Positions 1-8,579 are shown, counted from the first letter of the stretch. The stretch is 64,000 nucleotides of DNA from Anaerotignum propionicum (GCF_024461735.1 NZ_JANGAD010000004.1:124001-188000), one strand, 5' to 3'. The notes: generated by a model from the letters alone, not told the origin. A program made the numbers and translations.

Positions 1-2
1 TG

Positions 3-602
3 AGTATTGGTCCGGAAACCGTAAACATGGAGGAAAACTTGGAGACTGTTCGCTTGACAAAGGAGTATTTGGGCAAAGGTGTCGTTGCTCTTGATTTGGC
101 AGGTGCGGAGGGGATTGTGCCGCTTTCCAATTTTGCCCCCATATTTGATTTGGCAAGAGAATTAGAGCTTCCCTTTACTTGCCATGCAGGGGATAGTCAA
201 GGCCCTGAAACAGTTGAGGATGCCTTAAATTTTGGTGCAAAGAGGCTTGGTCATGGACATCATGTTTTTGAGGATCCGACTCTATGCCAAAGAGCTATTG
301 AAGAAGGGGCTACTTTCGAGATTTGCCCCACCAGTAATGTTTGCTGTCAAAGCACCATGAGCTATGGAGATCACTATGTGAAGAAAATGTATGATTTGGG
401 CATGCGGGTTACCATTAACACTGACAATATGACATTGTTTGGCTTAACCTTAGACAAGGAATATGACCATTGCATCTATGATATGGGTTTTACTGAGGAC
501 GATTTGCTTCAAATGCTTTTATATTCTGCGGAAGCCGCTTTTTTAGGTGAGGCAGAGAAGGCAGCTTTGAAAGAAAGAATTCTGGCATGCCGAAATAAGT
601 AA
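3..602 (+). CDS. add: Adenosine deaminase family protein, C-terminal part (5' end outside window)
   Basis: The reading frame is open from the first bases of the window, so the gene starts upstream; about 199 codons are visible. The family hydrolytically deaminates adenosine (or a related purine) to inosine in the cytosol during purine salvage. Visible signatures are the LGHGHH segment, the SNV motif and the TINTDN segment carrying the zinc-binding aspartate. The usual HAGE motif, whose glutamate is the catalytic proton donor, reads HAGD here (aspartate codon at 192-194). That substitution leaves the exact substrate uncertain. The stop is followed by a 125-base spacer before the TspO gene, so the two are probably separate units. 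Confidence 0.85.
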   Translation, partial: SIGPETVNMEENLETVRLTKEYLGKGVVALDLAGAEGIVPLSNFAPIFDLARELELPFTCHAGDSQGPETVEDALNFGAKRLGHGHHVFEDPTLCQRAIEEGATFEICPTSNVCCQSTMSYGDHYVKKMYDLGMRVTINTDNMTLFGLTLDKEYDHCIYDMGFTEDDLLQMLLYSAEAAFLGEAEKAALKERILACRNK

Positions 603-736
603 AAATAGAATATTAGCCAGTCCATTGCGATATCTAAAAATTACCACAACTTAATATGGTTTTTTAGTATGGAAAATAGAACCGAGCAATATAATTAGAA
701 TGAATCGGTATCTTTTGAGCAAAGGAGATGGATTAT

Positions 737-1201
737 GTGCAAAAAAAATTACGTTGTTTGTTTTTAGTACTATTGCCGTTGATAGTGGGCGGATTATCGG
801 GGTATTTAAACATGGAGGCTATGAGCCAATATCAGGTGTTAAATCAACCCCCCCTTGCCCCTCCGGCATGGCTTTTTCCTGTGGCATGGACGGTGCTATA
901 CTTACTGATGGGTATAGGTGCGGCTATGGTATGCTGTTCTGATAAGGAAGGAAGAAAGGAGGCGCTAACGCTGTTTTTTATCCAGCTTGCCTTTAACTTC
1001 TGCTGGAGTTTCTTTTTCTTTACGTTTGAATGGCGTTTGTTTGCATTTGTTTGGCTAATTATACTTCTACTTTTGGTTTTAGCAATGACAAAAGCGTTTA
1101 GTAAGGTTTCGCCTTTAGCGGCAAAACTGCAGATTCCTTATATTTTATGGCTTTGTTTTGCAGGATATTTAAACTTGGGGGTATGGTGGCTTAACCGCTG
1201 A
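737..1201 (+). CDS. tspO: TspO/MBR family tryptophan-rich sensory protein
   Basis: A five-helix membrane protein of the TspO/peripheral benzodiazepine receptor family, which binds tetrapyrroles and cholesterol-like lipids. The family signature of a Pro-rich loop (PPLAPPAWLFPVAWTVLY) and the late W-rich helix ending in NLGVWWLNR are present, and the length of about 154 residues is typical. The perfect ribosome site AAAGGAG (721-727) abuts an ATG at 728, which is too close; the in-frame GTG at 737 lies 9 bases downstream and is my preferred start, with ATG 728 as the alternative. A good terminator follows. The physiological ligand cannot be read from sequence. Confidence 0.9.
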   Translation: MQKKLRCLFLVLLPLIVGGLSGYLNMEAMSQYQVLNQPPLAPPAWLFPVAWTVLYLLMGIGAAMVCCSDKEGRKEALTLFFIQLAFNFCWSFFFFTFEWRLFAFVWLIILLLLVLAMTKAFSKVSPLAAKLQIPYILWLCFAGYLNLGVWWLNR

Positions 1202-1265
1202 ATTTAAAGGGGTTCAGTTATACATAAACCCTTATCTGATTTGCTTAGATTTTAAGAAGCTAAAA

Positions 1266-1298
1266 AGAACCGATGCATACATCATGCATCGGTTTTTC
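1266..1298 (+). terminator. Rho-independent terminator after tspO
   Basis: An 11-bp perfect stem (1268-1278 with 1284-1294, core CCGATGCAT / ATGCATCGG) with a 5-base loop runs directly into a T tract. It ends the tspO transcript. Confidence 0.85.
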
Positions 1299-1397
1299 TA
1301 CTTCCATAAAAAAGGAGATTTAATATGAAGTGATATTCTTTTTTTGGTTTCTAAGAAGGTGTTTGGGGAATATTACACGGTAGAGGGATAACAAAAA

Positions 1398-1430
1398 GAA
1401 AAACCTCTTTGCTAGGCAAGGAGGTTTTTT
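1398..1430 (-). terminator. Bidirectional terminator at the 3' end of the 1441-1908 gene
   Basis: Stem AAAACCTC (1400-1407) with GAGGTTTT (1421-1428), plus an inner TTGC/GCAA, flanked by T tracts on both strands. It most likely terminates the reverse-strand gene that ends at 1441 and could also stop forward read-through. Confidence 0.75.
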
Positions 1431-1440
1431 GATTATTATA

Positions 1441-1908
1441 TTACTTTTTAGTTACTTTACTATTCAGGTTGAGAGTCATTTTCTCGGTAAGCGTCTTTTT
1501 CTTTTTATCCTCAAGCTTCATGCCTGTAATGCCAATGATATAGATTCCCGCTAAGTCAACCTTGACATTTTTTTTCACTGGAAGAACATTATAAACGGGT
1601 TTATCACAAATAAGGGTTACAATCTGGGGGCCAACTTTTGCTCTAACCAGATTGGCTTTACGCATTTTAGAGGTTTTAGGCATTTGCTCGTAAACAGCTT
1701 TCGGTAAATTAGAAGGAGAAGGCTTTTCCTGTTTTTTATCGATGATAAAAATTTGTACAGTTGTACGGTTATTGTCTATAAAGTCCTGCGCCTGCACCAT
1801 TTTACGCATACTAACCTTATTGAAATAGTACAGAAGAGCAAAGATAATGGCTAATACCACAATAATAATGATCAATACATCTGAAAAATTCACATTTGAA
1901 GCATTCAC
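1441..1908 (-). CDS. Single-pass membrane protein of unknown function
   Basis: I do not recognise a named family. The 155-residue protein has a short polar N-terminus, one strongly hydrophobic helix at about residues 10-29, and a basic soluble domain with several beta-prone stretches ending in a Lys-rich tail. Orientation by the positive-inside rule suggests a cytoplasmic C-terminal domain. The start is GTG at 1908, chosen because AAGGAGG lies 8 bases upstream. It is transcribed alone, opposite to both neighbours, and ends at a bidirectional terminator. Confidence 0.7.
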   Translation of the reverse strand: MNASNVNFSDVLIIIIVVLAIIFALLYYFNKVSMRKMVQAQDFIDNNRTTVQIFIIDKKQEKPSPSNLPKAVYEQMPKTSKMRKANLVRAKVGPQIVTLICDKPVYNVLPVKKNVKVDLAGIYIIGITGMKLEDKKKKTLTEKMTLNLNSKVTKK

Positions 1909-2044
1909 TAAAAGTTCCTCCTTAATTTTTACGTAAACAAAAGTTCACGTATGTGCAATTCATACTTGTTCTATTCTAACATTGATTTTGTTTTTAGGGA
2001 AGTAGGAAAAAAGAAAATTTAACTTTTTTTGAACGGAACATGAC

Positions 2045-2074
2045 TTGCATATGTCTGGAAGAATATAGTATACT
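2045..2074 (+). promoter_or_regulatory. Putative sigma-A promoter for cardiolipin synthase
   Basis: TTGCAT (2045-2050), 18-base spacer, TATACT (2069-2074), 35 bases upstream of the ATG at 2110. Confidence 0.5.
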
Positions 2075-2109
2075 ACAGGAAGCTTGGGGTATCAAAGGGG
2101 GCGACTTTC

Positions 2110-3582
2110 ATGCATACACAAGTTTTTACGATATTAGCGTATTTTATTGTAATTCTCTTATTTATCAATGTGTTTTTAGCTGGGTTGGTGGTTTTTTTTG
2201 AACGCAGAAATCCTGCCAGCACTTGGGCATGGCTCCTAGTGCTGTTTTTTATACCTATTCTTGGATTTTTAACTTATTTAATCTTTGGGAAAAACGGCAA
2301 GCGGGAAAAGATGTTTTATGAGAAGGCAGCTTATGATCAAAAGGTCTATTATAAATACTTATTCCACGACCGCCATTCCATTGAAAAAATTCAGCGGCAA
2401 AAATCACTGATTGAAAACAGGGGACGTCTGGTTGAGGCAGAGTATTTAACAGATTTGGCGTATCTTCATCTAAATTCCGGCAATTGGATGACCTTTAACA
2501 ATAAGGTGGCGGTTTTCAATGCGGGAAAAGATAAATTTGAAGCATTGGTGCGAGATATTCGCCGGGCAAAAAAGTTTATTCATTTAGAGTATTATATTTG
2601 GCGGGGAGACAAGCTGGGGGAACGTTTGTTGGATGAGCTGACAAAAAAAGCAAGAGAAGGGGTTGAGGTTCGCCTTCTTTATGACGGCATGGGGAACTCT
2701 TCTCTACCCAAGGATTTTTTTCACCAGCTGCACCAGGCAGGTGGACATTCGGCTGCCTTTTTACCACCGTTTTTTGTTAGAATTAATTACCGAAATCATA
2801 GAAAGCTTTGCGTAATCGACGGAGAGATTGGATATATCGGTGGTTTTAATGTTGGAGATGAATATTTGGGCATTGTGAAGCGTTATGGTCCTTGGAGAGA
2901 TACACACCTTCGTTTTGAGGGGGATGCGGTGGATCAAATGCAGATTCGCTTTATTATGGATTGGAACTTTACTGCAAAAGAAGGCGCTGTTCCTCTGGAG
3001 GACAAGTATTTTCCAGAAAGGGAGCAATACGACGGTGTTGAGACCCAGATTGTTTCCAGCGGGCCTGATACACAATGGAAGAATATCCGTAATGGGTATT
3101 TTAAAATGATGAATGAGGCCGAGGATCATATTTATTTAACAACCCCATATTTTGTACCAGATGACGGCATTTTCGATTCTTTGAGGGTTGCCGCTCTTTC
3201 GGGGATTGATGTTCGCATTATGATTCCGGGAAACCCCGATCATATTTTGGTTTATTGGGCCAGTATGTCTTATTTAGGGGAGCTGCTGGATGCAGGGGTG
3301 CGCTGTTATCAATATGAGAAAGGGTTTATCCATGCAAAAACCCTTTGCATTGATGGGTTGGTTGCCTCTGTTGGTACTGCCAATATGGATGTGCGCAGCT
3401 TTGCACTGAATTTTGAAGTGAATGCATTTATGTTTGACACAGAACTGACCAAAGTGTTGGAAGCTGATTTTATAAAAGATTTGGATAATTGCATCGAGAT
3501 AACGAAGGAGTGGTATGACAGAAGAAAATGGTGGTTTAAGGTAAAGGAAGCTGTGGCAAGATTGGTTTCGCCTATGCTTTAA
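2110..3582 (+). CDS. cls: Cardiolipin synthase (phospholipase D superfamily)
   Basis: Condenses two phosphatidylglycerol molecules to cardiolipin and glycerol at the membrane. The 490-residue protein has two N-terminal transmembrane helices (about residues 5-30 and 38-58) followed by two PLD catalytic repeats. Both HxKxxxxD motifs are intact: NHRKLCVIDG with His230 and IHAKTLCIDG with His408. This architecture and length match bacterial ClsA/ClsB of Firmicutes. The next gene, an acyl-ACP thioesterase, begins 17 bases after the stop, so the two are likely co-transcribed, pointing to a small membrane-lipid operon. Confidence 0.93.
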   Translation: MHTQVFTILAYFIVILLFINVFLAGLVVFFERRNPASTWAWLLVLFFIPILGFLTYLIFGKNGKREKMFYEKAAYDQKVYYKYLFHDRHSIEKIQRQKSLIENRGRLVEAEYLTDLAYLHLNSGNWMTFNNKVAVFNAGKDKFEALVRDIRRAKKFIHLEYYIWRGDKLGERLLDELTKKAREGVEVRLLYDGMGNSSLPKDFFHQLHQAGGHSAAFLPPFFVRINYRNHRKLCVIDGEIGYIGGFNVGDEYLGIVKRYGPWRDTHLRFEGDAVDQMQIRFIMDWNFTAKEGAVPLEDKYFPEREQYDGVETQIVSSGPDTQWKNIRNGYFKMMNEAEDHIYLTTPYFVPDDGIFDSLRVAALSGIDVRIMIPGNPDHILVYWASMSYLGELLDAGVRCYQYEKGFIHAKTLCIDGLVASVGTANMDVRSFALNFEVNAFMFDTELTKVLEADFIKDLDNCIEITKEWYDRRKWWFKVKEAVARLVSPML

Positions 3583-3599
3583 GGAACGGAGGAAGTAAA

Positions 3600-4349
3600 A
3601 TGATACAAGTTGGATATGAGGAAAGCCGAAAGATTTCTTATTTTCAGGTGGATGTGAATAGACTGATGACGCCAGCGGCGCTGTTTTCCGATTTGCAGGA
3701 GGCAGCTATCAATCATTCGGATTTTCTGGGATACTCTGTGGAATATTTGACGGAGATGCAGACGGGATGGGCAGTAATCAACTGGCATCTGGAAGTAGAA
3801 AGAATGCCAAAATTGGGAGAAAAGATTACCGTTCAAACTTGGTGCGAAAAATGCCGCCGGATGCAGGCAATCAGATGCTTTCATGTTTTAGACGAAAAAA
3901 ACGAGACTATCATTAAAGGGATTTCCCGTTGGATTTATATGGATTTGGAAAAGCGCAAACCCGGAAATATTCCAGATGAGATGGTTGAGAAATACCATTC
4001 CGGTCAGGAATCATCAATTCCCGGGGAGAAGTTTCTTATGCCTAAGGAGGACGAGGTGTCTGATGCTGTTTCCCGTTCCTTAGAAATTACCAGGAGGGAT
4101 ACAGATTCTAACGGACATGCCAATAATGTAAAATACCTTGAGTGGGCAATGGATGATGTTCCCGATGATATTTATGACAATATGAAACTGAAGGATGTTC
4201 GTATTGTTTACCGTAAAGAGTGCTTGCGGGGAGACCAAGTCATTATGAAAACATATATTAATACCCTTGAGAATGGGACTGAAATATTAACCTTCCTCAA
4301 GGATAAGGAACAGACGGTCTTGGCAGAGGTGGCAACGCTTTGGCAGTAA
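3600..4349 (+). CDS. Acyl-ACP thioesterase (FatA/FatB-like, double hotdog)
   Basis: A 249-residue member of the bacterial acyl-ACP thioesterase family, which releases free fatty acids from acyl carrier protein. The N-terminal hotdog repeat begins with the typical residues up to LMTPAALFSDLQEAAINHSD, the segment WAVINWHLEVERMP is characteristic, and the second repeat carries the conserved DSNGHANNVKYLEW motif with the catalytic Asn/His region. A GGAGG site precedes the ATG. It follows cls closely and its last 53 bases overlap, tail to tail, the reverse-strand membrane-protein gene. Confidence 0.9.
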   Translation: MIQVGYEESRKISYFQVDVNRLMTPAALFSDLQEAAINHSDFLGYSVEYLTEMQTGWAVINWHLEVERMPKLGEKITVQTWCEKCRRMQAIRCFHVLDEKNETIIKGISRWIYMDLEKRKPGNIPDEMVEKYHSGQESSIPGEKFLMPKEDEVSDAVSRSLEITRRDTDSNGHANNVKYLEWAMDDVPDDIYDNMKLKDVRIVYRKECLRGDQVIMKTYINTLENGTEILTFLKDKEQTVLAEVATLWQ

Positions 4350-4890
4350 AAGCCAAGAGCATTTGTGAAGGTGCGTAGAATATCCAAATAAGAACAGGAT
4401 TTGGCTGGGTAAAATAACCGATTGCCACTGAGATATCACAACAAATGAATAGAAATAGACCCAAAAGGTATAGCCCAAAGAAAGGCTTTACCTTTTTTTG
4501 TTTCCAAAGGGAAAAGGCGATAAGGGCATGCAATATAAATAGAAGGGCATAAATTCCACCCAAAACAGGCAGAGGTAGGAGCAAGAGGGGCAGACAAAAG
4601 AAAAAACACCAAAGAGAGGGGCGCTTGTCCAGAAAAAAAGAGATATAAAAAAGCTGCACAAGGCAAAAGAAAAAAACCCCCAATTTCTCATAGGAGGAAA
4701 ACAGTAGAAAACCATCACTGAGAATGGTAAATGCCGCTGCCATAGGAACGCCGTAGCGCATAGCAGGAATCAGGCATAGGCAGATAATAGAAAAGCGTAC
4801 AGCGTTAATATAGGGGTACTGTGCGCAAAGGGTAATAAAAACATATAAAAATAGAAAAAAAATTGATACACTGTAATCTGTTTTGTCCAT
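4297..4890 (-). CDS. YhhN/TMEM86-like (lysoplasmalogenase-like) membrane protein
   Basis: A polytopic protein of about 197 residues with seven or eight hydrophobic segments. The order of features, an early SDGFLLF segment with an acidic residue, a following LG...Q..Y helix, and a late CDISVAIGYF segment before a final hydrophobic helix, resembles the YhhN/TMEM86 family whose characterised members hydrolyse the vinyl-ether bond of lysoplasmalogens. Assignment is by pattern only. The upstream GTG at 4899 is part of the ribosome site GAGGTG, so I use the ATG at 4890. The Pro-rich C-terminus is encoded antisense to the end of the thioesterase gene. Confidence 0.6.
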   Translation of the reverse strand: MDKTDYSVSIFFLFLYVFITLCAQYPYINAVRFSIICLCLIPAMRYGVPMAAAFTILSDGFLLFSSYEKLGVFFFCLVQLFYISFFLDKRPSLWCFFFCLPLLLLPLPVLGGIYALLFILHALIAFSLWKQKKVKPFFGLYLLGLFLFICCDISVAIGYFTQPNPVLIWIFYAPSQMLLAFTAKALPPLPRPSVPYP

Positions 4891-4927
4891 TGTGAACACC
4901 TCTTTTTTAGCTTACCCTAAAAAAGAA

Positions 4928-4955
4928 AGGACATTCCATAAAAAGAATGTCCCAG
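4928..4955 (-). terminator. Terminator-like hairpin after the HIT gene
   Basis: Stem GGACATTC (4930-4937) with GAATGTCC (4946-4953). On the reverse strand it is followed by TTTCTTTTTT, so it can end the HIT transcript before the YhhN-like gene. Confidence 0.6.
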
Positions 4956-5043
4956 AATAAGTCAAGTTATTATTTTTTTATTTTGCAAGGGTTTCATGTG
5001 AAACTATTGATGTGATGAATTGATTCATCTGCATCTTTAATTT

Positions 5044-5454
5044 TTAGAGTGACAGCTCCAGCTTTTTGCGCATGTCAGAAATTTGCTCATCTGTCAAATC
5101 CATTGGTTGATAAGCAATGGTAATTCCGTCGTTTTCATAGCGGGGAATCAAATGCAGATGAAAATGATATACCGTTTGACCTGCAACGGTGCCATTATTC
5201 TGCATAACATTCATATGCTCAAAGCCTAAATTATGTTTCATTTCCCTAGCAATTTTTGTAGCAAGGGTAAAAAGGCGGCCTGCCAATTGAGGATCAATTT
5301 CAAAAATATTTGCTGAATGCTCCTTGGGTAATATTAGTACATGCCCTTCGTTTGCGGGAAATCGATCCAAAATTGCTTTGAATTCCTCGTCTTCATATAT
5401 GGTGGCAGACGGAATATCTCCGTTTAAGATTTTACAAAAAATACAGTCGCTCAT
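5044..5454 (-). CDS. hinT: HIT family nucleotide-binding protein (HinT-like)
   Basis: A 136-residue histidine-triad protein. The N-terminal DCIFCKILNGDIPS zinc/fold signature and the C-terminal HFHLHLIPR triad motif (HxHxH) are both complete, as in HinT purine nucleoside phosphoramidases that hydrolyse AMP-linked phosphoramidates. The length is standard. It stands alone on the reverse strand between the repeat protein gene and the YhhN-like gene. Confidence 0.92.
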   Translation of the reverse strand: MSDCIFCKILNGDIPSATIYEDEEFKAILDRFPANEGHVLILPKEHSANIFEIDPQLAGRLFTLATKIAREMKHNLGFEHMNVMQNNGTVAGQTVYHFHLHLIPRYENDGITIAYQPMDLTDEQISDMRKKLELSL

Positions 5455-5514
5455 AGCAGCCCATCCTTTCGGTTTTCTTTTCAGTATAGCACGAAAGGAT
5501 GGCCTTGCACAGCA

Positions 5515-6459
5515 TTATCCGGCATAATATTTCGCAAACAGATAGCTTAAGGCATTGCCGTGACTCATCTTATCTGCAGAAATTTCAAAGAAAATATCTC
5601 TTAAATCTTGGCTGGGCATGGTTAAAAATAAAGAGCGATAAAAATCCCCATTATCAATTTCCAGAAGTAGGGTATCCTCCAACAGTTCTTGACCAACGGT
5701 ATCTGGCTTGGTGCCGATTATCTCGGTCGTATCCCTAGTGCCTGTAATCAAATAATATGCTTCTTTTAGCTGATTAATATGTTTTAATTCATCCAGATAC
5801 ATTGTTTTCAGGACATTGGCTGAGGATGCCATATTGGGGTCGGTCATAAGAGTTGCATAACGCTCTGCCATATCAGCACTATCCTGCTGTGCCATGTATA
5901 ATATCTCCATCAAATGTCGATCTTCAGCTAATGCAGCCTTTTGATTTTCTGTAAGAACCCCATTGATTCCATTTGTACCGTTGCTACCCGACACGGTAGG
6001 TGTGCCCCGCATGGTAGGTGTACCCCTCATGGTAGGAGTGCCAGTCATGGTGGGAGTACCCCTCATGGTAGGTGTACCCGACATGGTAGGCGTGCCTCGC
6101 ATGGTAGGCGTACCTGTAATCGTGGGTGTGCCTTGTGTAGTTGGTGTACCCGACATTGTGGGAGTGCCATTCATTGTGGGAGTACTCCTCATGGTAGGTG
6201 TACCCGACATCGTGGGCGTGCCATTCATGGTAGGTGTACCCGACATTGTGGGAGTACCTCTCATTGTGGGAGTACCCCTCATGGTAGGTGTACCGGTCAT
6301 GGTGGGCGTGCCTCCCATGGTAGGTGTGCCATTCATGGTAGGGGTGCCGGGCGTAGTGGGTGTTCCCGTTGTTCCAGGCGTGTTGTTTACTCCGGTACCT
6401 CGTTCTTGCATTTCCAGGGACGGGTTATTATTTCGGGTATTTCTGTTATATGGATACAT
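5515..6459 (-). CDS. Ferritin-like domain protein with N-terminal GTPTMx tandem repeats
   Basis: A 314-residue protein in three parts. Residues 1-31 are a polar, Asn-rich leader without signal peptide. Residues 32-157 are 21 consecutive hexapeptides, mostly GTPTMx with x drawn from N, R, S, T or G. Residues about 165-314 form a helical domain with ferritin/rubrerythrin-like spacing: EILYMAQQD, DELKHINQL (ExxH), LLLEIDNGDFY and ISADKMSHGNAL, although the last lacks a canonical ExxH. Related ferritin-like domains occur in clostridial spore-coat (CotF-like) and stress proteins, but no role can be assigned. AAGGAG lies 8 bases before the ATG. Confidence 0.8.
   Translation of the reverse strand: MYPYNRNTRNNNPSLEMQERGTGVNNTPGTTGTPTTPGTPTMNGTPTMGGTPTMTGTPTMRGTPTMRGTPTMSGTPTMNGTPTMSGTPTMRSTPTMNGTPTMSGTPTTQGTPTITGTPTMRGTPTMSGTPTMRGTPTMTGTPTMRGTPTMRGTPTVSGSNGTNGINGVLTENQKAALAEDRHLMEILYMAQQDSADMAERYATLMTDPNMASSANVLKTMYLDELKHINQLKEAYYLITGTRDTTEIIGTKPDTVGQELLEDTLLLEIDNGDFYRSLFLTMPSQDLRDIFFEISADKMSHGNALSYLFAKYYAG
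5989..6366 (-). repeat. Tandem 18-bp repeat, 21 units, coding for GTPTMx
   Basis: 378 bases of in-frame 18-bp units inside the ferritin-like protein gene. Units differ mainly in the last codon and at third positions, so amino acids are conserved more than bases. One unit has Ser for Gly and three have T, I or V in place of Met. Confidence 0.95.
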
Positions 6460-6609
6460 TGGTCAGGCTCCTTTTCTTTTTTCTATCATCTTATGCAAAA
6501 AAGTTTGTTTTCTTGACTGAAAGAGCATAAAATAAGTGTGGATACCAATGAGGATTTCTGATAAGCTATAAGTATATAAAATTAGGTAAAATTTAGAGGT
6601 GGAAAAACC

Positions 6610-7674
6610 ATGAAAAAAATTGTTTTAACCGGTGGCGGCACGGCAGGGCACGTAACGCCGAATTTGGCGCTAATTCCGTTTTTAAAAGAAGAGGGCTGGG
6701 AGGTTATTTATATTGGGTCAGAAAAAGGGATCGAGCGCAGCTTGATTGAAGCAGAAGGAATACCATATTATAGTATTCCTACGGGGAAGCTTCGCCGTTA
6801 CCTTTCAAAAGATAATTTCAGTGATATGTTTCGTGTGGTAAAAGGTGTTGCAGAGGCAAAAAAGAGAATAAAAGAGATTAAGCCTGATTTGGTATTTTCC
6901 AAAGGGGGTTTTGTTGCGGTGCCTGTAGTTTTGGCGGCAAAGGCAAACGGAGTTCCGGTCATTATTCATGAATCTGACATTACTCCAGGCCTGGCAAATA
7001 AAATTGCAATGCCCTTTGCAAAGGTAATTTGTACAACGTTTCCTGAGACATTAGGACATATTTCAAAGCAAAAGGGTGTACATACAGGCTCACCCATCCG
7101 TAAGGAGCTGTTTGAAGGAAATCGACAAAAGGGACTTGAGATATGTGGTTTTGACGGCAATAAACCTGTGCTTTTGATGATGGGAGGTTCCTTGGGGGCA
7201 GTGAAGCTGAATCAGTGCCTTAGAGAGGAGCTTTCGGCACTTTCGCAAAAATTCGATATCATTCATCTTTGTGGTAAGGGGAATTTGGAAACAAAGCTGT
7301 TAAAACAAAAAGGATATAAGCAGTTTGAGTACGTTTCCGCAGGGCTGGCAGATTTATTTGCTGCGGCGGATATAATTGTATCCCGCGCAGGCAGTAATTC
7401 TATTTGTGAGTTTTTGGCATTGAAAAAACCCCATTTGCTGATTCCTCTTTCCAAAAATGCCAGCCGAGGAGACCAGATTTTAAATGCTGCTTCTTTTGCG
7501 AAACAGGGCTTTGCTAGGGTTCTTCCAGAGGAGGAAATGACACCAGAATCTTTAATGGAAAATATTCATACTTTGTATGAAAACAGAAATAAATATATAG
7601 AAAAAATGGAAAAAAGCGGTTTATCTGATGGGACGAAGGGTGTTTTGTCTCAAATCAGCAAGTTTAATAAATAA
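6610..7674 (+). CDS. murG: UDP-GlcNAc:undecaprenyl-PP-MurNAc-pentapeptide GlcNAc transferase
   Basis: Converts lipid I to lipid II on the cytoplasmic face of the membrane, the last intracellular step of peptidoglycan precursor synthesis. The protein (354 residues, normal length) is a GT-B glycosyltransferase: the N-terminal G-loop GGGTAGHVTPNLAL (residues 7-20), the SKGGFVAVPVV segment, the second G-loop MMGGSLGA, and the donor-site motif SRAGSNSICEFLALKKPHLLIPL are all present. It lies outside a dcw cluster. The ribosome site GAGGTGG precedes the ATG. A cyclophilin lipoprotein gene follows with its own promoter. Confidence 0.93.
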   Translation: MKKIVLTGGGTAGHVTPNLALIPFLKEEGWEVIYIGSEKGIERSLIEAEGIPYYSIPTGKLRRYLSKDNFSDMFRVVKGVAEAKKRIKEIKPDLVFSKGGFVAVPVVLAAKANGVPVIIHESDITPGLANKIAMPFAKVICTTFPETLGHISKQKGVHTGSPIRKELFEGNRQKGLEICGFDGNKPVLLMMGGSLGAVKLNQCLREELSALSQKFDIIHLCGKGNLETKLLKQKGYKQFEYVSAGLADLFAAADIIVSRAGSNSICEFLALKKPHLLIPLSKNASRGDQILNAASFAKQGFARVLPEEEMTPESLMENIHTLYENRNKYIEKMEKSGLSDGTKGVLSQISKFNK

Positions 7675-7688
7675 TTAAGAAAAATAAA

Positions 7689-7717
7689 TTGACACATGTC
7701 AAGAAAAAATATAAAAT
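7689..7717 (+). promoter_or_regulatory. Putative sigma-A promoter for the cyclophilin lipoprotein
   Basis: TTGACA (7689-7694), 17-base spacer, TAAAAT (7712-7717). The -35 box is the left arm of the small inverted repeat TTGAC-N4-GTCAA. Confidence 0.6.
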
Positions 7718-7775
7718 GCTAAAATGTGATTTGTGGTGTAAATCGCAATGATAGATTTATTAAGGAGGATACGCC

Positions 7776-8552
7776 ATGAAAAAATATGCTGCATTGCTTG
7801 TTGCGGCTTCTTTGATGCTTTTTGCAGCAGGCTGTTCCACAAAAACGGAAAACGGAAATAATTCTGAGAAGACAGATACAATTTTGCAATCTGAACTGCC
7901 AAAAGAAGGCGACGAGATTGCTGTGGTTACTACATCAGAAGGTGTGATTAAACTGCAATTCTATCCCCAAGAAGCACCAAAGGCAGTGGAAAATTTTAAG
8001 GCTTTGGCAAATTCCGGTTACTATGATGGTGTTATCTTCCACCGTGTTATTGACGGATTTATGATTCAAAGTGGTGACCCTACAGGAACGGGAAAGGGTG
8101 GAGAAAGCAGCTTCGGAAAGGATTTTGAAGATGAGGTATCACCTAATCTTCATTTTTACCGTGGTGCATTGGCCATGGCCAACAAAGGTCCAAATACCAA
8201 CGGAAGCCAGTTTTTTATTGTACAGAATGATAAGGTGACAGAGCAGGGGATTCAGTCTATCCGAGAAACGAGAGATAGCAATGAGGAATTAGGCATTACC
8301 CTGGGTGAAAAATTCTATACTTTAAATGAATTATTCCCTGATTCTGTATTGGATTATTATACCAAGCATGGCGGTAGTGTTGAGCTTGAATATATTTTCG
8401 GAAAGCCTTATACTATATTTGGGCAGGCATTTGAGGGTATGGATGTGGTGGATAAGATTGCTGCCACCGAGGTAAATGCGGAAAATGACAAACCCTTAAA
8501 AGATATTAAAATTGAAAAGGTTGAAATTACGAAGTATGCACCACAGAGCTAA
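7776..8552 (+). CDS. Cyclophilin-type peptidyl-prolyl isomerase lipoprotein
   Basis: A 258-residue lipoprotein with a signal peptide ending in the lipobox FAAGC (Cys20), placing it on the outer face of the membrane. The cyclophilin domain (about residues 47-255) shows [32 protein letters not shown] motifs, Gx[25 protein letters not shown] and the final GMDVVDKI. About 50 residues are inserted after SQFFIVQND and before the [10 protein letters not shown] strand, a feature also seen in other clostridial secreted cyclophilins. It probably assists folding of exported proteins. AAGGAGG precedes the ATG. The next lipoprotein gene starts 27 bases after the stop. Confidence 0.9.
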   Translation: MKKYAALLVAASLMLFAAGCSTKTENGNNSEKTDTILQSELPKEGDEIAVVTTSEGVIKLQFYPQEAPKAVENFKALANSGYYDGVIFHRVIDGFMIQSGDPTGTGKGGESSFGKDFEDEVSPNLHFYRGALAMANKGPNTNGSQFFIVQNDKVTEQGIQSIRETRDSNEELGITLGEKFYTLNELFPDSVLDYYTKHGGSVELEYIFGKPYTIFGQAFEGMDVVDKIAATEVNAENDKPLKDIKIEKVEITKYAPQS

Positions 8553-8579
8553 TGGGTAATGTGGCAAGGAGAAGAAGCG

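Noticed and set aside
5044..5454. Forward ORFs opposite hinT
   Set aside because: Shadow frames; the reverse frame has the complete HIT motif.
5941..6520. Two long forward-strand ORFs opposite the repeat region, with MVGVP and HGRC repeats
   Set aside because: They arise because an 18-bp period without stop codons keeps several frames open; they have no ribosome sites and the reverse-strand frame has a real domain.
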